64,000 nucleotides of DNA from Kamptonema sp. UHCC 0994 (GTDB lineage Bacteria; Cyanobacteriota; Cyanobacteriia; Cyanobacteriales; Microcoleaceae). The translations under genes were made by a program, and so were the position numbers. Shown here in pieces: positions 35,871-44,517 of this stretch (position 1 is the first letter of the stretch; every line of letters begins with the position of its first letter). A model generated the notes under the pieces. The model had not been told where the DNA came from. It did not search any database and saw only the letters and a program-made list of their open reading frames with translations. Location of the stretch: assembly GCF_029167235.1 (NCBI RefSeq), contig NZ_JARFTR010000125.1, forward strand, positions 41,190 to 105,189, written 5' to 3'.

Positions 35871-37061
35871 TTACTGACCTTTCACACATTTGAGCATCCG
35901 CAAAGTAGCCGCCGCCGCATAATTCCGCTTCGCAGAACTATCAGGATAAAACTGGCTCCCAACTTCATTAAGTGGAGAAGCTACCTTACAATAAGAAGAC
36001 ATTTGGCTAATAGTAGCAGCAGCCCAGTGAGCCTGAATATCAGAGAAATTAGTTGGCGATTGCTTAGGAGTTAATACCGGACTCATTCCCCGTGCAGATA
36101 AACCAAATTCTGCCGCGCGACGCATCACAGCCATCAATTCAGCGCGAGTGACTGGTTGAGTTGGTTTGAAAGTGCCATCTTTATAACCACTAACGATGTT
36201 CTTATCTCGCGCAAATTGAATTTTAGCTGCACTCCAGCGGGTAGTTTCAACATCGCTATAAGGTCGAGAAGATGCTTGAGTGGGAATCACAATATTTGCA
36301 CCTTGTATTCCTTTCAAGGATTCTAATACTAAAGATACCAATTGCTCTCTAGTTAAAGCAAGTTGAGGTCGGAAAGTATTGTCCTCAGAGAAACCGGCCA
36401 CAAATCCAAGAGCTACAGCTTCTTTAATTTCAGCAGCGTAGATATCGTTAGCAATGTCTGTGAATGTTGTTGGTGAAGGATCGACAGTACCGCCTCCGGT
36501 GTCTGTACTTCCCGGTGCAAGCTGATTGCTGGTTAAATAAAAATGTCCTAATACTTTACCTTGATAGGATCTTTTGGTAAAGCGCCAGCCCGGTTCTAAA
36601 ATAACTTTCATAAAGCCATTAATAGTGCCCTGAGTTCTGCCAATAACTATTGGCTGAGCGTTGCGATCGCTCGGACTACCAACCAGTACAACATCTCCGT
36701 TAACATTCTGCAAACTCAAGCTATATTTCAATGCTAAATCAGTACCGCCCATGCGGATAGAAAAGCCGTTGCTATCAGTAGCCCGCCGGCAATCATTGGT
36801 AAAATCAAAGTTCATTAACAACGGATTGACGATGATGGGGCGACTGCCACTTTCGCTCCAGCATTGCCGCTTGTTGGGTATCTGTTCTATAATCAGCAAT
36901 TGGTAACTGCCATCTTGGCGGGGTTGAGCAATGGCAGTGACATTAGCTTGCTCGATTTCTGCTTGGTCAAAAGTGAATGCGATCGCAGAACTGACTGCGC
37001 CGATTGTCAGAAGTGCTGAAGTGGCCAAAGTTGCAATTGTTTTCTTAAACGAAATTCTCAT
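35871..37061 (-). CDS. DUF3747 and SLH domain envelope protein
   Basis: 396 residues. A signal peptide (cleavage near SAIAFTFD) leads into a DUF3747 domain (about 25-190), with QLLIIEQIPNKRQCW, followed by a Thr/Pro linker and two to three S-layer homology motifs (about 200-395): FTDIANDIYAAEIKEAVALGFVAGF, YSDVETTRWSAAKIQFARDKNIVSGY and FSDIQAHWAAATISQM. SLH motifs bind cell-wall polymers, so the protein is anchored to the envelope. Function is unknown. Confidence 0.9.
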   Translation of the reverse strand: MRISFKKTIATLATSALLTIGAVSSAIAFTFDQAEIEQANVTAIAQPRQDGSYQLLIIEQIPNKRQCWSESGSRPIIVNPLLMNFDFTNDCRRATDSNGFSIRMGGTDLALKYSLSLQNVNGDVVLVGSPSDRNAQPIVIGRTQGTINGFMKVILEPGWRFTKRSYQGKVLGHFYLTSNQLAPGSTDTGGGTVDPSPTTFTDIANDIYAAEIKEAVALGFVAGFSEDNTFRPQLALTREQLVSLVLESLKGIQGANIVIPTQASSRPYSDVETTRWSAAKIQFARDKNIVSGYKDGTFKPTQPVTRAELMAVMRRAAEFGLSARGMSPVLTPKQSPTNFSDIQAHWAAATISQMSSYCKVASPLNEVGSQFYPDSSAKRNYAAAATLRMLKCVKGQ

Positions 37062-37368
37062 AATACCTACCGAGTTGTTTAACTTATATTTATTGAAGCC
37101 GAAGCGCCTTTGAATTTTAGGGGTTTTTGTTGTACTTCCTCAAGTGTCTCAGGATCTTAAGTTGCGATCGCCACCTATAGATCGCAGTCTACCCTAGATG
37201 GGGCTTGTTCTCAGGCGATATTAGATTTTACGTGAGGAATGCTCTGGCCGTCCACCCCTTCAACTGTCATAACCGGGTTTTTTATCGAATCAGTGGGCTG
37301 TAACGAAGTATTCTCGTAAAAAAACTGCTGGTTGAGGGAAGTCGAAACCCAGTTTCTGGGCTCCCAGC
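37062..37368. other. Gene-free spacer
   Basis: Between the sensor kinase and the SLH gene, both on the minus strand. It contains a degenerate relative of the GAAACCGGGTTTCT family (AACCGGGTTTTTT near 37270 and GAAACCCAGTTTCTGG near 37343). No gene was recognised. Confidence 0.5.
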
Positions 37369-39489
37369 TTAAAATTTGTCGCTATCTGGGATAAAACCTG
37401 TGGGAGACTGACTAACCGGAAGCGCGATCGCAAACTCCGTACCTTTTCCAATCTCTGAAATTACCTCAATTTTACCGTGATGCTTTTCAATAATTTGATA
37501 GCAAATTGAAAGCCCCAACCCTGTACCTTGACCTATAGGCTTCGTTGTAAAAAATGGGTCAAATATCTTTGTTGTGATTTCTGTGGGAATCCCAGGGCCA
37601 TTATCTCGAATTCGCACCCGCACAAACGCTCTATTTATTTGCTCCGTATGAGGCGGATCTAGTTCCGTCTCAATGATAATTTGCTTAAGCCCCGGCTTTC
37701 CCTGTGAATTCAAAGCATCAATCGCATTGCCAATTATATTCATAAAAACTTGATTCAGTTGTGCAGGATAGCACTCCACAGGCGGCAAAGGTTCATATCG
37801 TTTAATCAGTTCAATTCCCTCTTTAATTTTGTGATTTATAATCAATAAAGTGCTATCAATTCCCTCGTGGATATTGACCCGTTTAAGTTCCGCTTCGTCA
37901 AGGCGGGAAAAATTGCGTAAAGACAGTACAATCTGACTTATACGCTCAGTACCCATCTTCATCGAAGACAAAATTTTTGTCAAATCCTTCTTGATAAATT
38001 CAAAGTCTATGTCTTCAGTAATATTCTGTATTGCAGTTGTTGGTATCGTATATTCTTGCTCGTAAATACTACACAATTTCATTAAGTCTTCAACATAAGT
38101 ATTGACATATTGAAGATTGCCGCTGATGAAACCGAGAGGGTTATTAATTTCGTGGGCAACTCCCGCCACCATCTGGCCCAAACTAGACATTTTTTCTGCC
38201 TGAATTAATTGGCTTTGAGTGTCCCGAAGATTTTGCAATGCTTGACGGAGTTGGTGGTGGGTTTGCAAAAGTTGTTCGTGCTTTTGAGAAAGTTCTTTCG
38301 TCCTTTCTTCTACCCGGTTTTCCAAATTATCGCGGGCTATTTCTAGCTCTTGAGTGTGTTCTGCTACCCGACCAATTAGATTATTTAAAGATATTGCTAA
38401 CAATCCTACTTCATCGCTAGTAGTAACGGGAGCTTGCACAGTAAAATTAGCTTCCCGCGTTGCTTTTTGAGCTACTTTAGTTATAGCTTCTATCGGGCTT
38501 GCGATCGCTCGCGCTATCTTGATGCCAACAAAAGTAGTGAGGGTCCCAGCTAGCAAGAAAAAAATCCATAAATTCCTCCACAGTGCTTGTTTAGCTTCGT
38601 CTAGTGGCACAACAGAATTGAGCAGCACCACAGTCATAGAAGAATTATTTAGCCCAGAAAGCACTACACTTTTGGCAAAATATTCTCCACCCGCGATGCT
38701 GACTCGTTGTGGACGAGCTTCTTGGAGCGATCTTACCCAATAAGAATTGCTCTTAACTATTGGCAAAGTAGAAGCGATCGCAAGTTTTTCTTGATTAAAT
38801 GCTATCAGGTGTTCCCGCGTACCAATAGTCAGCTTTTTGAGTAAATCATCCCTGATTAAAGTGCCAATAATAATCGCGCCGATAATACCATCTTTAGACT
38901 TTACAGGTGCAAATCCAACTAAAATAGACTGCAAATGTCCATCTACTTTTTTAATACTTACCAAATCAGATAGATATACGCCTTTGAGTGCTTGGTCGAA
39001 TGCTGTTTTATCGTCAAGTATTGAATCAGCTAATGCCTGATCCTGTAGGTTCGCTAGTACGATACCATCTTTGTCTACTACCTTAATCAAATCGAGTAGC
39101 AAAGTTGTTTTTAAAGGCAGTAAAATCTGGAGGAGTGCGGTAGTGTCGTGCTGGTTTACTGCCGAGCGCACTGCCGCTGTATTTCCTACTAGCTTAGTTT
39201 GCAACTGCAAGTGCTGTTCTTCCCGGTGAAAGTCTCGCAAAACCAGTGATGAAAGAGCCTCTACTTCGCCGATCATCTGCTGTTCCAAGCTGCTAGAAAA
39301 CCAGTAGCCGAAGCTAATCATTAATACCACCGCCTGGGTGAGGATTACCAACAGGAACGGGACAACAATTTTCTGGTTTAAAGCCAGTTTTGAGTACATA
39401 CTTTTTAAGCGGAGATTCTGCCACAATCTTTGAGCATTTTTAGTGCTAGCTGTTAGTAAATTTTTGTTAAATAAGTAGCGAATCTGCAT
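37369..39489 (-). CDS. Sensor histidine kinase with periplasmic cache domain
   Basis: 706 residues. A first membrane segment lies at about 42-66, then a periplasmic double-cache-like region (about 70-300), a second membrane segment (about 308-330), a HAMP domain, a long coiled coil (375-430), a DHp domain with phospho-accepting histidine in VAGVAHEINNPLGF, and a HATPase_c domain with N, G1 and G2 boxes (MNIIGNAIDAL, RDNGPGIP, GQGTGLGLSI). A start at the internal MYSKLALNQK (residue 31) is possible. No response regulator lies next to it, so the partner is unknown. Periplasmic ligand sensing is inferred. Confidence 0.92.
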   Translation of the reverse strand: MQIRYLFNKNLLTASTKNAQRLWQNLRLKSMYSKLALNQKIVVPFLLVILTQAVVLMISFGYWFSSSLEQQMIGEVEALSSLVLRDFHREEQHLQLQTKLVGNTAAVRSAVNQHDTTALLQILLPLKTTLLLDLIKVVDKDGIVLANLQDQALADSILDDKTAFDQALKGVYLSDLVSIKKVDGHLQSILVGFAPVKSKDGIIGAIIIGTLIRDDLLKKLTIGTREHLIAFNQEKLAIASTLPIVKSNSYWVRSLQEARPQRVSIAGGEYFAKSVVLSGLNNSSMTVVLLNSVVPLDEAKQALWRNLWIFFLLAGTLTTFVGIKIARAIASPIEAITKVAQKATREANFTVQAPVTTSDEVGLLAISLNNLIGRVAEHTQELEIARDNLENRVEERTKELSQKHEQLLQTHHQLRQALQNLRDTQSQLIQAEKMSSLGQMVAGVAHEINNPLGFISGNLQYVNTYVEDLMKLCSIYEQEYTIPTTAIQNITEDIDFEFIKKDLTKILSSMKMGTERISQIVLSLRNFSRLDEAELKRVNIHEGIDSTLLIINHKIKEGIELIKRYEPLPPVECYPAQLNQVFMNIIGNAIDALNSQGKPGLKQIIIETELDPPHTEQINRAFVRVRIRDNGPGIPTEITTKIFDPFFTTKPIGQGTGLGLSICYQIIEKHHGKIEVISEIGKGTEFAIALPVSQSPTGFIPDSDKF

Positions 39490-39722
39490 TTTTTATGAGC
39501 TTGAGAAACAACTATAGAGGCATTACCAGCGAGAGCATCCTAATTTTGTAGGAGCCTTGGCGAAGCCTGCGGCACAGTCAAGAGTATTCTGGCAGATAAG
39601 TTATTCGTTATTAACAGCAGAGATTCACTACGTTCATGCTTCGCCCCAGGGATATATTTGTAAAAAAAAGATGCACCCTTACCAGCTAACCATGCTTACA
39701 CGGTGAATCAGCAACACTTTGT

Positions 39723-40601
39723 TTACTTCTTCGCAGTAGATGGCACAAATCCAGATTGTAGCAAGTCTGTACCTGCTTCTTGGCTAGAAACAAAATCGAT
39801 AAATCCTTGGGCAGTTTGACTGGGAGTAGTTTTGAAGACAATGCCGATAGTCCTCACCATCTGATATTTTCCAGCTTTGACATTTTCCACTGTGGGGGCT
39901 ATGTTATCAAGACTTAGGCGGTTGACTGACAGATTGTTTGCAGTGGCATAAGCGAGGGAGAAATAGCCGATAGAATTGGGCGTGTCTTGCACTGCTTTAA
40001 TTAATTCCGCTTCTTGCGACATCAGCACTGCGGATGAAGTTATTTTTAAATCTTTTCCCAGGTAATACTTCCGCAACAGCTTTTTGGCTGATTCGTCTTC
40101 AGGGCGATCGAGTACAACAATTTTAGCATCTGGGCCACCTAAATCTTGCCAATTTGCGATCGCACCGCTATAAATCCCTTGCAAATCTTTTGTTTGTAAA
40201 TTTTTCACCCCTTTAACACTCTGGTGAGTGGCTACCATCAGGGCATCTTTGGCAATCTCGTGATAGGTTAGTTGACCGTTATTTTCCTCAGCTTTTAACT
40301 GACTGCTGAGAGCACCAATGTCAACCAAACTGTTTTTTACTCCAGCAATTCCCCCAGCACTTTGATTTTCAGGCAAAAAGATAATTTCCGTGTTTTTTAC
40401 TTTTTTTTCGTAGGCTTTGGTGAGTACCTTTAAGGCTGGATAAACTGAACCGGAACCGCTAATTTTAAGTGTTTGCTGCGATTGCGTCTCTACGTTTTTC
40501 TGAGCGGTAGTTACTGGCGCACAGCTAGTCAAGCTCAGCAAGGCGGTTCCTGCTGTTAGCTGTGCTAAGATCAAAGTTGCGATCGATAATAAGCGTTTCA
40601 T
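39723..40601 (-). CDS. Phosphate ABC transporter substrate-binding protein (PstS-like)
   Basis: 292 residues with a lipoprotein signal: SLTSCAPV with the lipobox cysteine near residue 27. The mature part has phosphate-binding features of the PBP_like_2 family: ISGSGSVYPALKVL, NSLVDIGALSSQL and VVLDRPEDESAKKLL. No pstC, pstA or pstB genes are nearby, so it is an orphan. Binding of phosphate is probable but could be another oxyanion. Confidence 0.85.
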   Translation of the reverse strand: MKRLLSIATLILAQLTAGTALLSLTSCAPVTTAQKNVETQSQQTLKISGSGSVYPALKVLTKAYEKKVKNTEIIFLPENQSAGGIAGVKNSLVDIGALSSQLKAEENNGQLTYHEIAKDALMVATHQSVKGVKNLQTKDLQGIYSGAIANWQDLGGPDAKIVVLDRPEDESAKKLLRKYYLGKDLKITSSAVLMSQEAELIKAVQDTPNSIGYFSLAYATANNLSVNRLSLDNIAPTVENVKAGKYQMVRTIGIVFKTTPSQTAQGFIDFVSSQEAGTDLLQSGFVPSTAKK

Positions 40602-40989
40602 TGAGTTTACTCCTCCATATTGCCAACATTTTCTACCTAATGATTAATATTAGCTCAATAACATCCTCCTTAAGAGATAAAAATTATGTGGATTTGAAAA
40701 TTGGTACTTCGTGCCTAAGTCCTATCGATTAACCCTGGTATTCAAGCTTATTGAGAATTGCGTTCGTCATATTTAGCAGCTTGCGTAAGTTCTGAATGAC
40801 TTGGAAATTAGCAGCCTCAAGTCTACTAATAAATTACACTATAGAGAGATACGCGAACACTTATAAAGTTTTAAAATCGCAAATAGTGAGAAAAAAATGC
40901 TAATTCTTAGATAAGACATAAGCTTAAATTGTTTATCTAGTGAATTCGTATTCAACCCTCACTCACATTCGCTTAATTAAGGAAAATCT
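40602..40989. other. Gene-free AT-rich spacer
   Basis: About 390 bases divergent between the PstS-like gene and the small conserved gene. No coding sequence or recognised repeat. It probably holds both promoters, but no clear boxes were identified. Confidence 0.5.
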
Positions 40990-41199
40990 ATGCTTTTAAA
41001 AGAAAAAGAATCTGGAACCCTGGTAGAAATCTTAGATGTAGAGGCATTGTTAAGCCCTATGAAAAACGAAGTTTCTGGGCAAAGCCAAGCTGGTGAAGAG
41101 GAGCAACAACCGGATACTTTTGCTAAGGAAAAATTAATTTTTCCTTCCGGTGAAAAGCTGCCTCGCTGTTGGTTTGATGCCAATTATACAACCAACTGA
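40990..41199 (+). CDS. Small conserved cyanobacterial protein
   Basis: 69 residues: MLLKEKESGTLVEILDVEALL, an acidic middle (SGQSQAGEEEQQPDTFAKEKLIF) and a C-terminal PSGEKLPRCWFDANY. I recognise this as a small protein that recurs in cyanobacteria, without known function. The conserved Cys-Trp near the end is a notable feature. Confidence 0.65.
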   Translation: MLLKEKESGTLVEILDVEALLSPMKNEVSGQSQAGEEEQQPDTFAKEKLIFPSGEKLPRCWFDANYTTN

Positions 41200-41303
41200 G
41201 TTCTAATTTTGAAAGAGAAGAAGATTACCTCTATCTAAATTATAGCAGTTTCCAAGTGAATTGAATACAGCCTCCTCAGCCCTCCCCGATACCTTGGGGA
41301 GAG

Positions 41304-41431
41304 CTAGGGCGTGTTTTCAAGCCCGCTTGAGGGTTCTCGCATTCGGACACAAAACCTCGGTCTATGGCGATAATTTATCGCCCGAAGGCTTTGCACCGAT
41401 ATCAAATTTATAGTTTGAATACACGCCCTAG
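41304..41431. mobile_element. MITE, GGGCGTGTTTTCAAAC family, copy B
   Basis: 128 bp. Ends CTAGGGCGTGTTTTCAAGC and GTTTGAATACACGCCCTAG; a perfect CTAG at both edges. The interior ACAAAACCTCGGTCTATGGCGATAATTTATCG parallels copy A. No open frame. It lies 150 bases before the cyclophilin start. Confidence 0.75.
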
Positions 41432-41582
41432 GGAGGCGGCGGTTGTTTTTTTTACTCAACTGAGTTGAAATCCACTGTATGTTAAAATTTTGAAGCCGCA
41501 ATTAGAACAATCTTTTTTGAATCTCTCTAGATTCACTCAGGCTTATAATTGCGGAATATCATTCTCAGGAGCAAGAAAAATC

Positions 41583-42002
41583 ATGACTCGCGCTATTATG
41601 GAAACGGAAAAAGGTACTATCCATTTGGATATGTTTGACCAGGATGCACCTAATACGGTGAAAAATTTTGTAGACTTGGCTGAAAAAGGTTTTTATGACG
41701 GCCTCAAGTTCCACCGAGTCATCCCTAATTTTATGATTCAAGGCGGTTGTCCTCAAGGTACTGGAACGGGGGGGCCTGGCTACAAAATCAAGTGTGAAAT
41801 TAACAGCAACAAACATCTGGCTGGGACTTTATCAATGGCCCATGCAGGTCGCGATACTGGCGGTAGTCAATTCTTTATTTGTCACTCTCCTCAATCTCAT
41901 TTAGATGGAGTCCACACGACTTTTGGCAAAACTGAAGATATGGATGTAGTCAATGCTATCCGCCAAGGTGACAAGATTATTTCTGTCAAAATTGAGCGCT
42001 AA
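41583..42002 (+). CDS. Peptidyl-prolyl cis-trans isomerase (cyclophilin)
   Basis: 139 residues from the ATG at 41583 ([19 protein letters not shown]); the open frame upstream lacks homology. The cyclophilin core is complete: [27 protein letters not shown] with the catalytic Arg, [19 protein letters not shown], and [19 protein letters not shown]. No signal peptide, so cytosolic (PpiB-like). The length is short, as in bacterial cytosolic cyclophilins. Confidence 0.95.
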   Translation: MTRAIMETEKGTIHLDMFDQDAPNTVKNFVDLAEKGFYDGLKFHRVIPNFMIQGGCPQGTGTGGPGYKIKCEINSNKHLAGTLSMAHAGRDTGGSQFFICHSPQSHLDGVHTTFGKTEDMDVVNAIRQGDKIISVKIER

Positions 42003-42188
42003 TTGTTAATTGTTAACTGTTAACTGTTAACTGTTAACTGTTAACTGTTAATTGTTAATTGTTAACAGGTAATTGTTAACAGGTAATTGGTAATTGGTAA
42101 TTGGGGAAAATTTCTCCCCCTTCCTTCTTCCTTCTACCTTCTACCTTCTACCTTCTACCTTCTTCCTTCTTCCTTCTTCCTTCTACTT
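42003..42188. repeat. Stacked TTAACTG, GGTAATT and CTTCTTC/CTTCTAC tracts
   Basis: Three kinds of short tandem repeats follow one another between the cyclophilin gene and the HpxZ-like gene: TGTTAAC units (42003-42068), GTAATTGGTAATTG units (42069-42105), then CTTCTTC/CTTCTAC units (42118-42187) reaching the start codon. Confidence 0.75.
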
Positions 42189-42575
42189 ATGACTAAAATT
42201 AACGATTCTGTTTTAGTGTATGAGTTAACAGAACTTTATCTCAAATACGAAAAAGCCCTTTGTACTAATGATGTTGAAACTCTCAGTGAACTGTTTTGGG
42301 ATTCATCAGATGTTGTGCGTTTTGGAGTGACTGAAAACCTTTATGGTAGTGATGAGATTAGAGCTTTTCGCAAAGGGCGATCTCCCCTAAATCTCGAACG
42401 TGAAATGTTTAACCTTAAAGTTGTTACTTTCGACGCAGATATGGCCGCTGTAACTCTCGAATTTCGCCGAGTCATTGATGGCATTGTGCGCGAAGGCCGG
42501 CAGAGTCAGATGTGGCGTAAATTTCCTCAAGGCTGGAAAATAGTTTCTGCTCACGTTTCTTTGTTACCACTCTAG
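42189..42575 (+). CDS. HpxZ/AtzH-like (DUF3225) protein
   Basis: 128 residues from the ATG at 42189 (MTKINDSVLVYELTELY). It matches the NTF2-like HpxZ family: ALCTNDVETLSELFWDSSDVVRFGVTENLYGSDEIRAFRKGR, ending with QSQMWRKFPQGWKIVSAHVS. Members sit with oxalurate or s-triazine hydrolase pathways, but no such genes are here. The upstream open frame is a low-complexity tract, so it was dropped. Confidence 0.85.
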   Translation: MTKINDSVLVYELTELYLKYEKALCTNDVETLSELFWDSSDVVRFGVTENLYGSDEIRAFRKGRSPLNLEREMFNLKVVTFDADMAAVTLEFRRVIDGIVREGRQSQMWRKFPQGWKIVSAHVSLLPL

Positions 42576-42584
42576 AAATTTAAC

Positions 42585-43142
42585 TCAAATTAGTTCAGCT
42601 TCCTCAAAAATTTGTCTTGTAGATAATTCTAAACCAGGTAGCAGTAAATCAACAATAGGCGTTCTATCTGTATAGATTTCAATCAACCCATCAGGGTAAA
42701 AAATTCTGATAGTCATAGCTTCAGGATCGACAACCCAGACTCGCAATACGCCAGCAGCAAAGTAATCTTTTGCCTTATCTTCAAATTCTTTCAATGTTTG
42801 GTCTGGCGAAATAATCTCAATTACCAATTCAGGAGGTACTGGACAAGCTTGATTGCGCTTCCAACTTGCGGGTAGACCTTCATAAGAAATGTATGTCAAA
42901 TCAGGAACGGGTGCCCAGTCCTGACCATTGCGCTTAAGGATAAGCGCCCATTCAGGAAGGACTCGCCCACGCGCTCTAGACCAGGCACGGATGAGAAGCA
43001 TCAAAGCTAATTGCAGACTTGAATGAAAATATTTTGGAGACACTTTCGGTACTGCCTGACCATCTACAAACTCATAGTGTACATCTCCTTGTGGTAAAGC
43101 TAGAAAATCCTCTAATGTGAGTTTTGTTCCTGCGTTAACCAT
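42585..43142 (-). CDS. Uma2 family endonuclease-like protein
   Basis: 185 residues, PD-(D/E)xK nuclease fold of the Uma2 (DUF820) family. Typical blocks are LTLEDFLALPQGDVHYEFVDGQAVP, APVPDLTYISYEGLP, PPELVIEIISPDQT and VLRVWVVDPEAMTIRI, with the acidic residues and the E in VIEI. These genes are hugely expanded in cyanobacteria and their role is unknown. Confidence 0.92.
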   Translation of the reverse strand: MVNAGTKLTLEDFLALPQGDVHYEFVDGQAVPKVSPKYFHSSLQLALMLLIRAWSRARGRVLPEWALILKRNGQDWAPVPDLTYISYEGLPASWKRNQACPVPPELVIEIISPDQTLKEFEDKAKDYFAAGVLRVWVVDPEAMTIRIFYPDGLIEIYTDRTPIVDLLLPGLELSTRQIFEEAELI

Positions 43143-43180
43143 GAGTTACCTCCGGGTAAAATTTAGCTCTATTTTTGATT

Positions 43181-44305
43181 TTAATACAGTTCATACTTGA
43201 GCAAAGTACATTCTAACGTTCCATTATAAACGTGAATGCGCCGTGCTGTCTTGAGTCCTACTTTTTTGCCTAATTCCTTATTTCCTGTTAAAATAAACGC
43301 ATTCCAACCCTTAAAACGCTGTTTAAAAACATCGCCCAACAGCTTATAAAGTTCCCCTAATTCGCTAGCATCTCCCAGACGTTCGCCGTAGGGAGGATTA
43401 CAAATAAGAATGCCGCTATCCGCTGGTGCTTCCAACTCTGATAACTCTGTTAGAGCAAACTTGATTTTATCTTTCAGGCCAGCTTGCTGTGCATTTGTAC
43501 GAGCTTGGGTTAAGATTTCAGAATCGCGATCGCTGCCAGCAATTACTGCCTTCAGCTCAGATAATTCGCTATTTTCTGCTTCTTCCCATAACCGATCCCA
43601 AAGAGCTTCATCAAAATCGCGCCAACTCATAAACCCAAACTTTTCTCGAAACAATCCTGGTGCAATATTCAAAGCCTTTAAGCCCGCTTCTAAAGGCAAA
43701 GTTCCAGAACCGCACATCGGGTCTAAAAAAGGTAAATTAGGGTTCCATTCTGCCATCTCTAATAAAGCCGCTGCCAGAGTTTCTTTCAGAGGAGCCGCAC
43801 CCACTGCCGGACGATATCCTCGGCGATGCAAACTACCACCAGAACTGTCTAAACTTAAAATACAGCGGTCTTTATGAATGTGAACATTAATGAGTAAATC
43901 GGGATTTTTTTTGTCAACATTAGAACGCTTCCCAAAATTACCTCGTTGTTGATCTGCAATTGAATTTTTAACCTGTAGAGCAGTATAATGAGTGTGGTTA
44001 AGTTTTTCATTGCCCCCCGTACAGTCAACTGCTAGAGTATTGTCAGCGTCTAGATATTCCTGCCAATCAATTTTTTGCACTTCCCGGTAGAGCATATCAG
44101 AGTCATAACACTGGAACTCAGCAATAGGAACCAGTACCCGAAAAATCGTCCTCGCCCAAAGATTTACTCGGTAAAGTAAAGCGCGATCGCCAGCAAAATA
44201 TACGCCAGTAAAATCAGGACGAACATCTTGAGCTCCAAGCCGTTCTAATTCTTGAGCAGCAATTGGTTCTAAACCACGAGCAACTGTAGCAAAATATTGA
44301 TTCAT
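43181..44305 (-). CDS. THUMP-domain 23S rRNA methyltransferase, RlmL N-terminal type
   Basis: 374 residues. The N-terminal THUMP domain (about 45-155, with AVDCTGGNEKLNHTHYTALQVKNSIAD) binds RNA; the C-terminal class I methyltransferase has FLDPMCGSGTLPLEAG for SAM and ILICNPPYGERLGD, the NPPY motif of N2-guanine methylation. E. coli RlmL carries an additional C-terminal RlmK domain, missing here as in other single-domain homologues. Confidence 0.92.
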   Translation of the reverse strand: MNQYFATVARGLEPIAAQELERLGAQDVRPDFTGVYFAGDRALLYRVNLWARTIFRVLVPIAEFQCYDSDMLYREVQKIDWQEYLDADNTLAVDCTGGNEKLNHTHYTALQVKNSIADQQRGNFGKRSNVDKKNPDLLINVHIHKDRCILSLDSSGGSLHRRGYRPAVGAAPLKETLAAALLEMAEWNPNLPFLDPMCGSGTLPLEAGLKALNIAPGLFREKFGFMSWRDFDEALWDRLWEEAENSELSELKAVIAGSDRDSEILTQARTNAQQAGLKDKIKFALTELSELEAPADSGILICNPPYGERLGDASELGELYKLLGDVFKQRFKGWNAFILTGNKELGKKVGLKTARRIHVYNGTLECTLLKYELY

Positions 44306-44393
44306 TAGTAATTAGTAATTGGTAATTGGTAATTGGTAATTGGTAATTGGTAATTGGTAATTGGTAATTGGTAATTGGTAATTGGTAATTGGG
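44306..44393. repeat. GGTAATT tandem heptamer array
   Basis: Eleven or more GGTAATT units lie directly upstream of the methyltransferase start, in the divergent spacer before the antiporter gene. This is one of the most regular arrays in the window. Confidence 0.85.
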
Positions 44394-44517
44394 AACTTGA
44401 CTCCATTTACGTTATTATACAGTAAACTATAACTCTATATCCAGGGGAGGGTAGTCAAAAATTTCAAGATCGTTGACAATTGTACAAATCCCACCTTCAC
44501 CCCAAATTTAGTTAATT

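Noticed and set aside
44309..44393. GGTAATT array considered as a CRISPR-like repeat
   Set aside because: Units are seven bases, directly abutting and without spacers.
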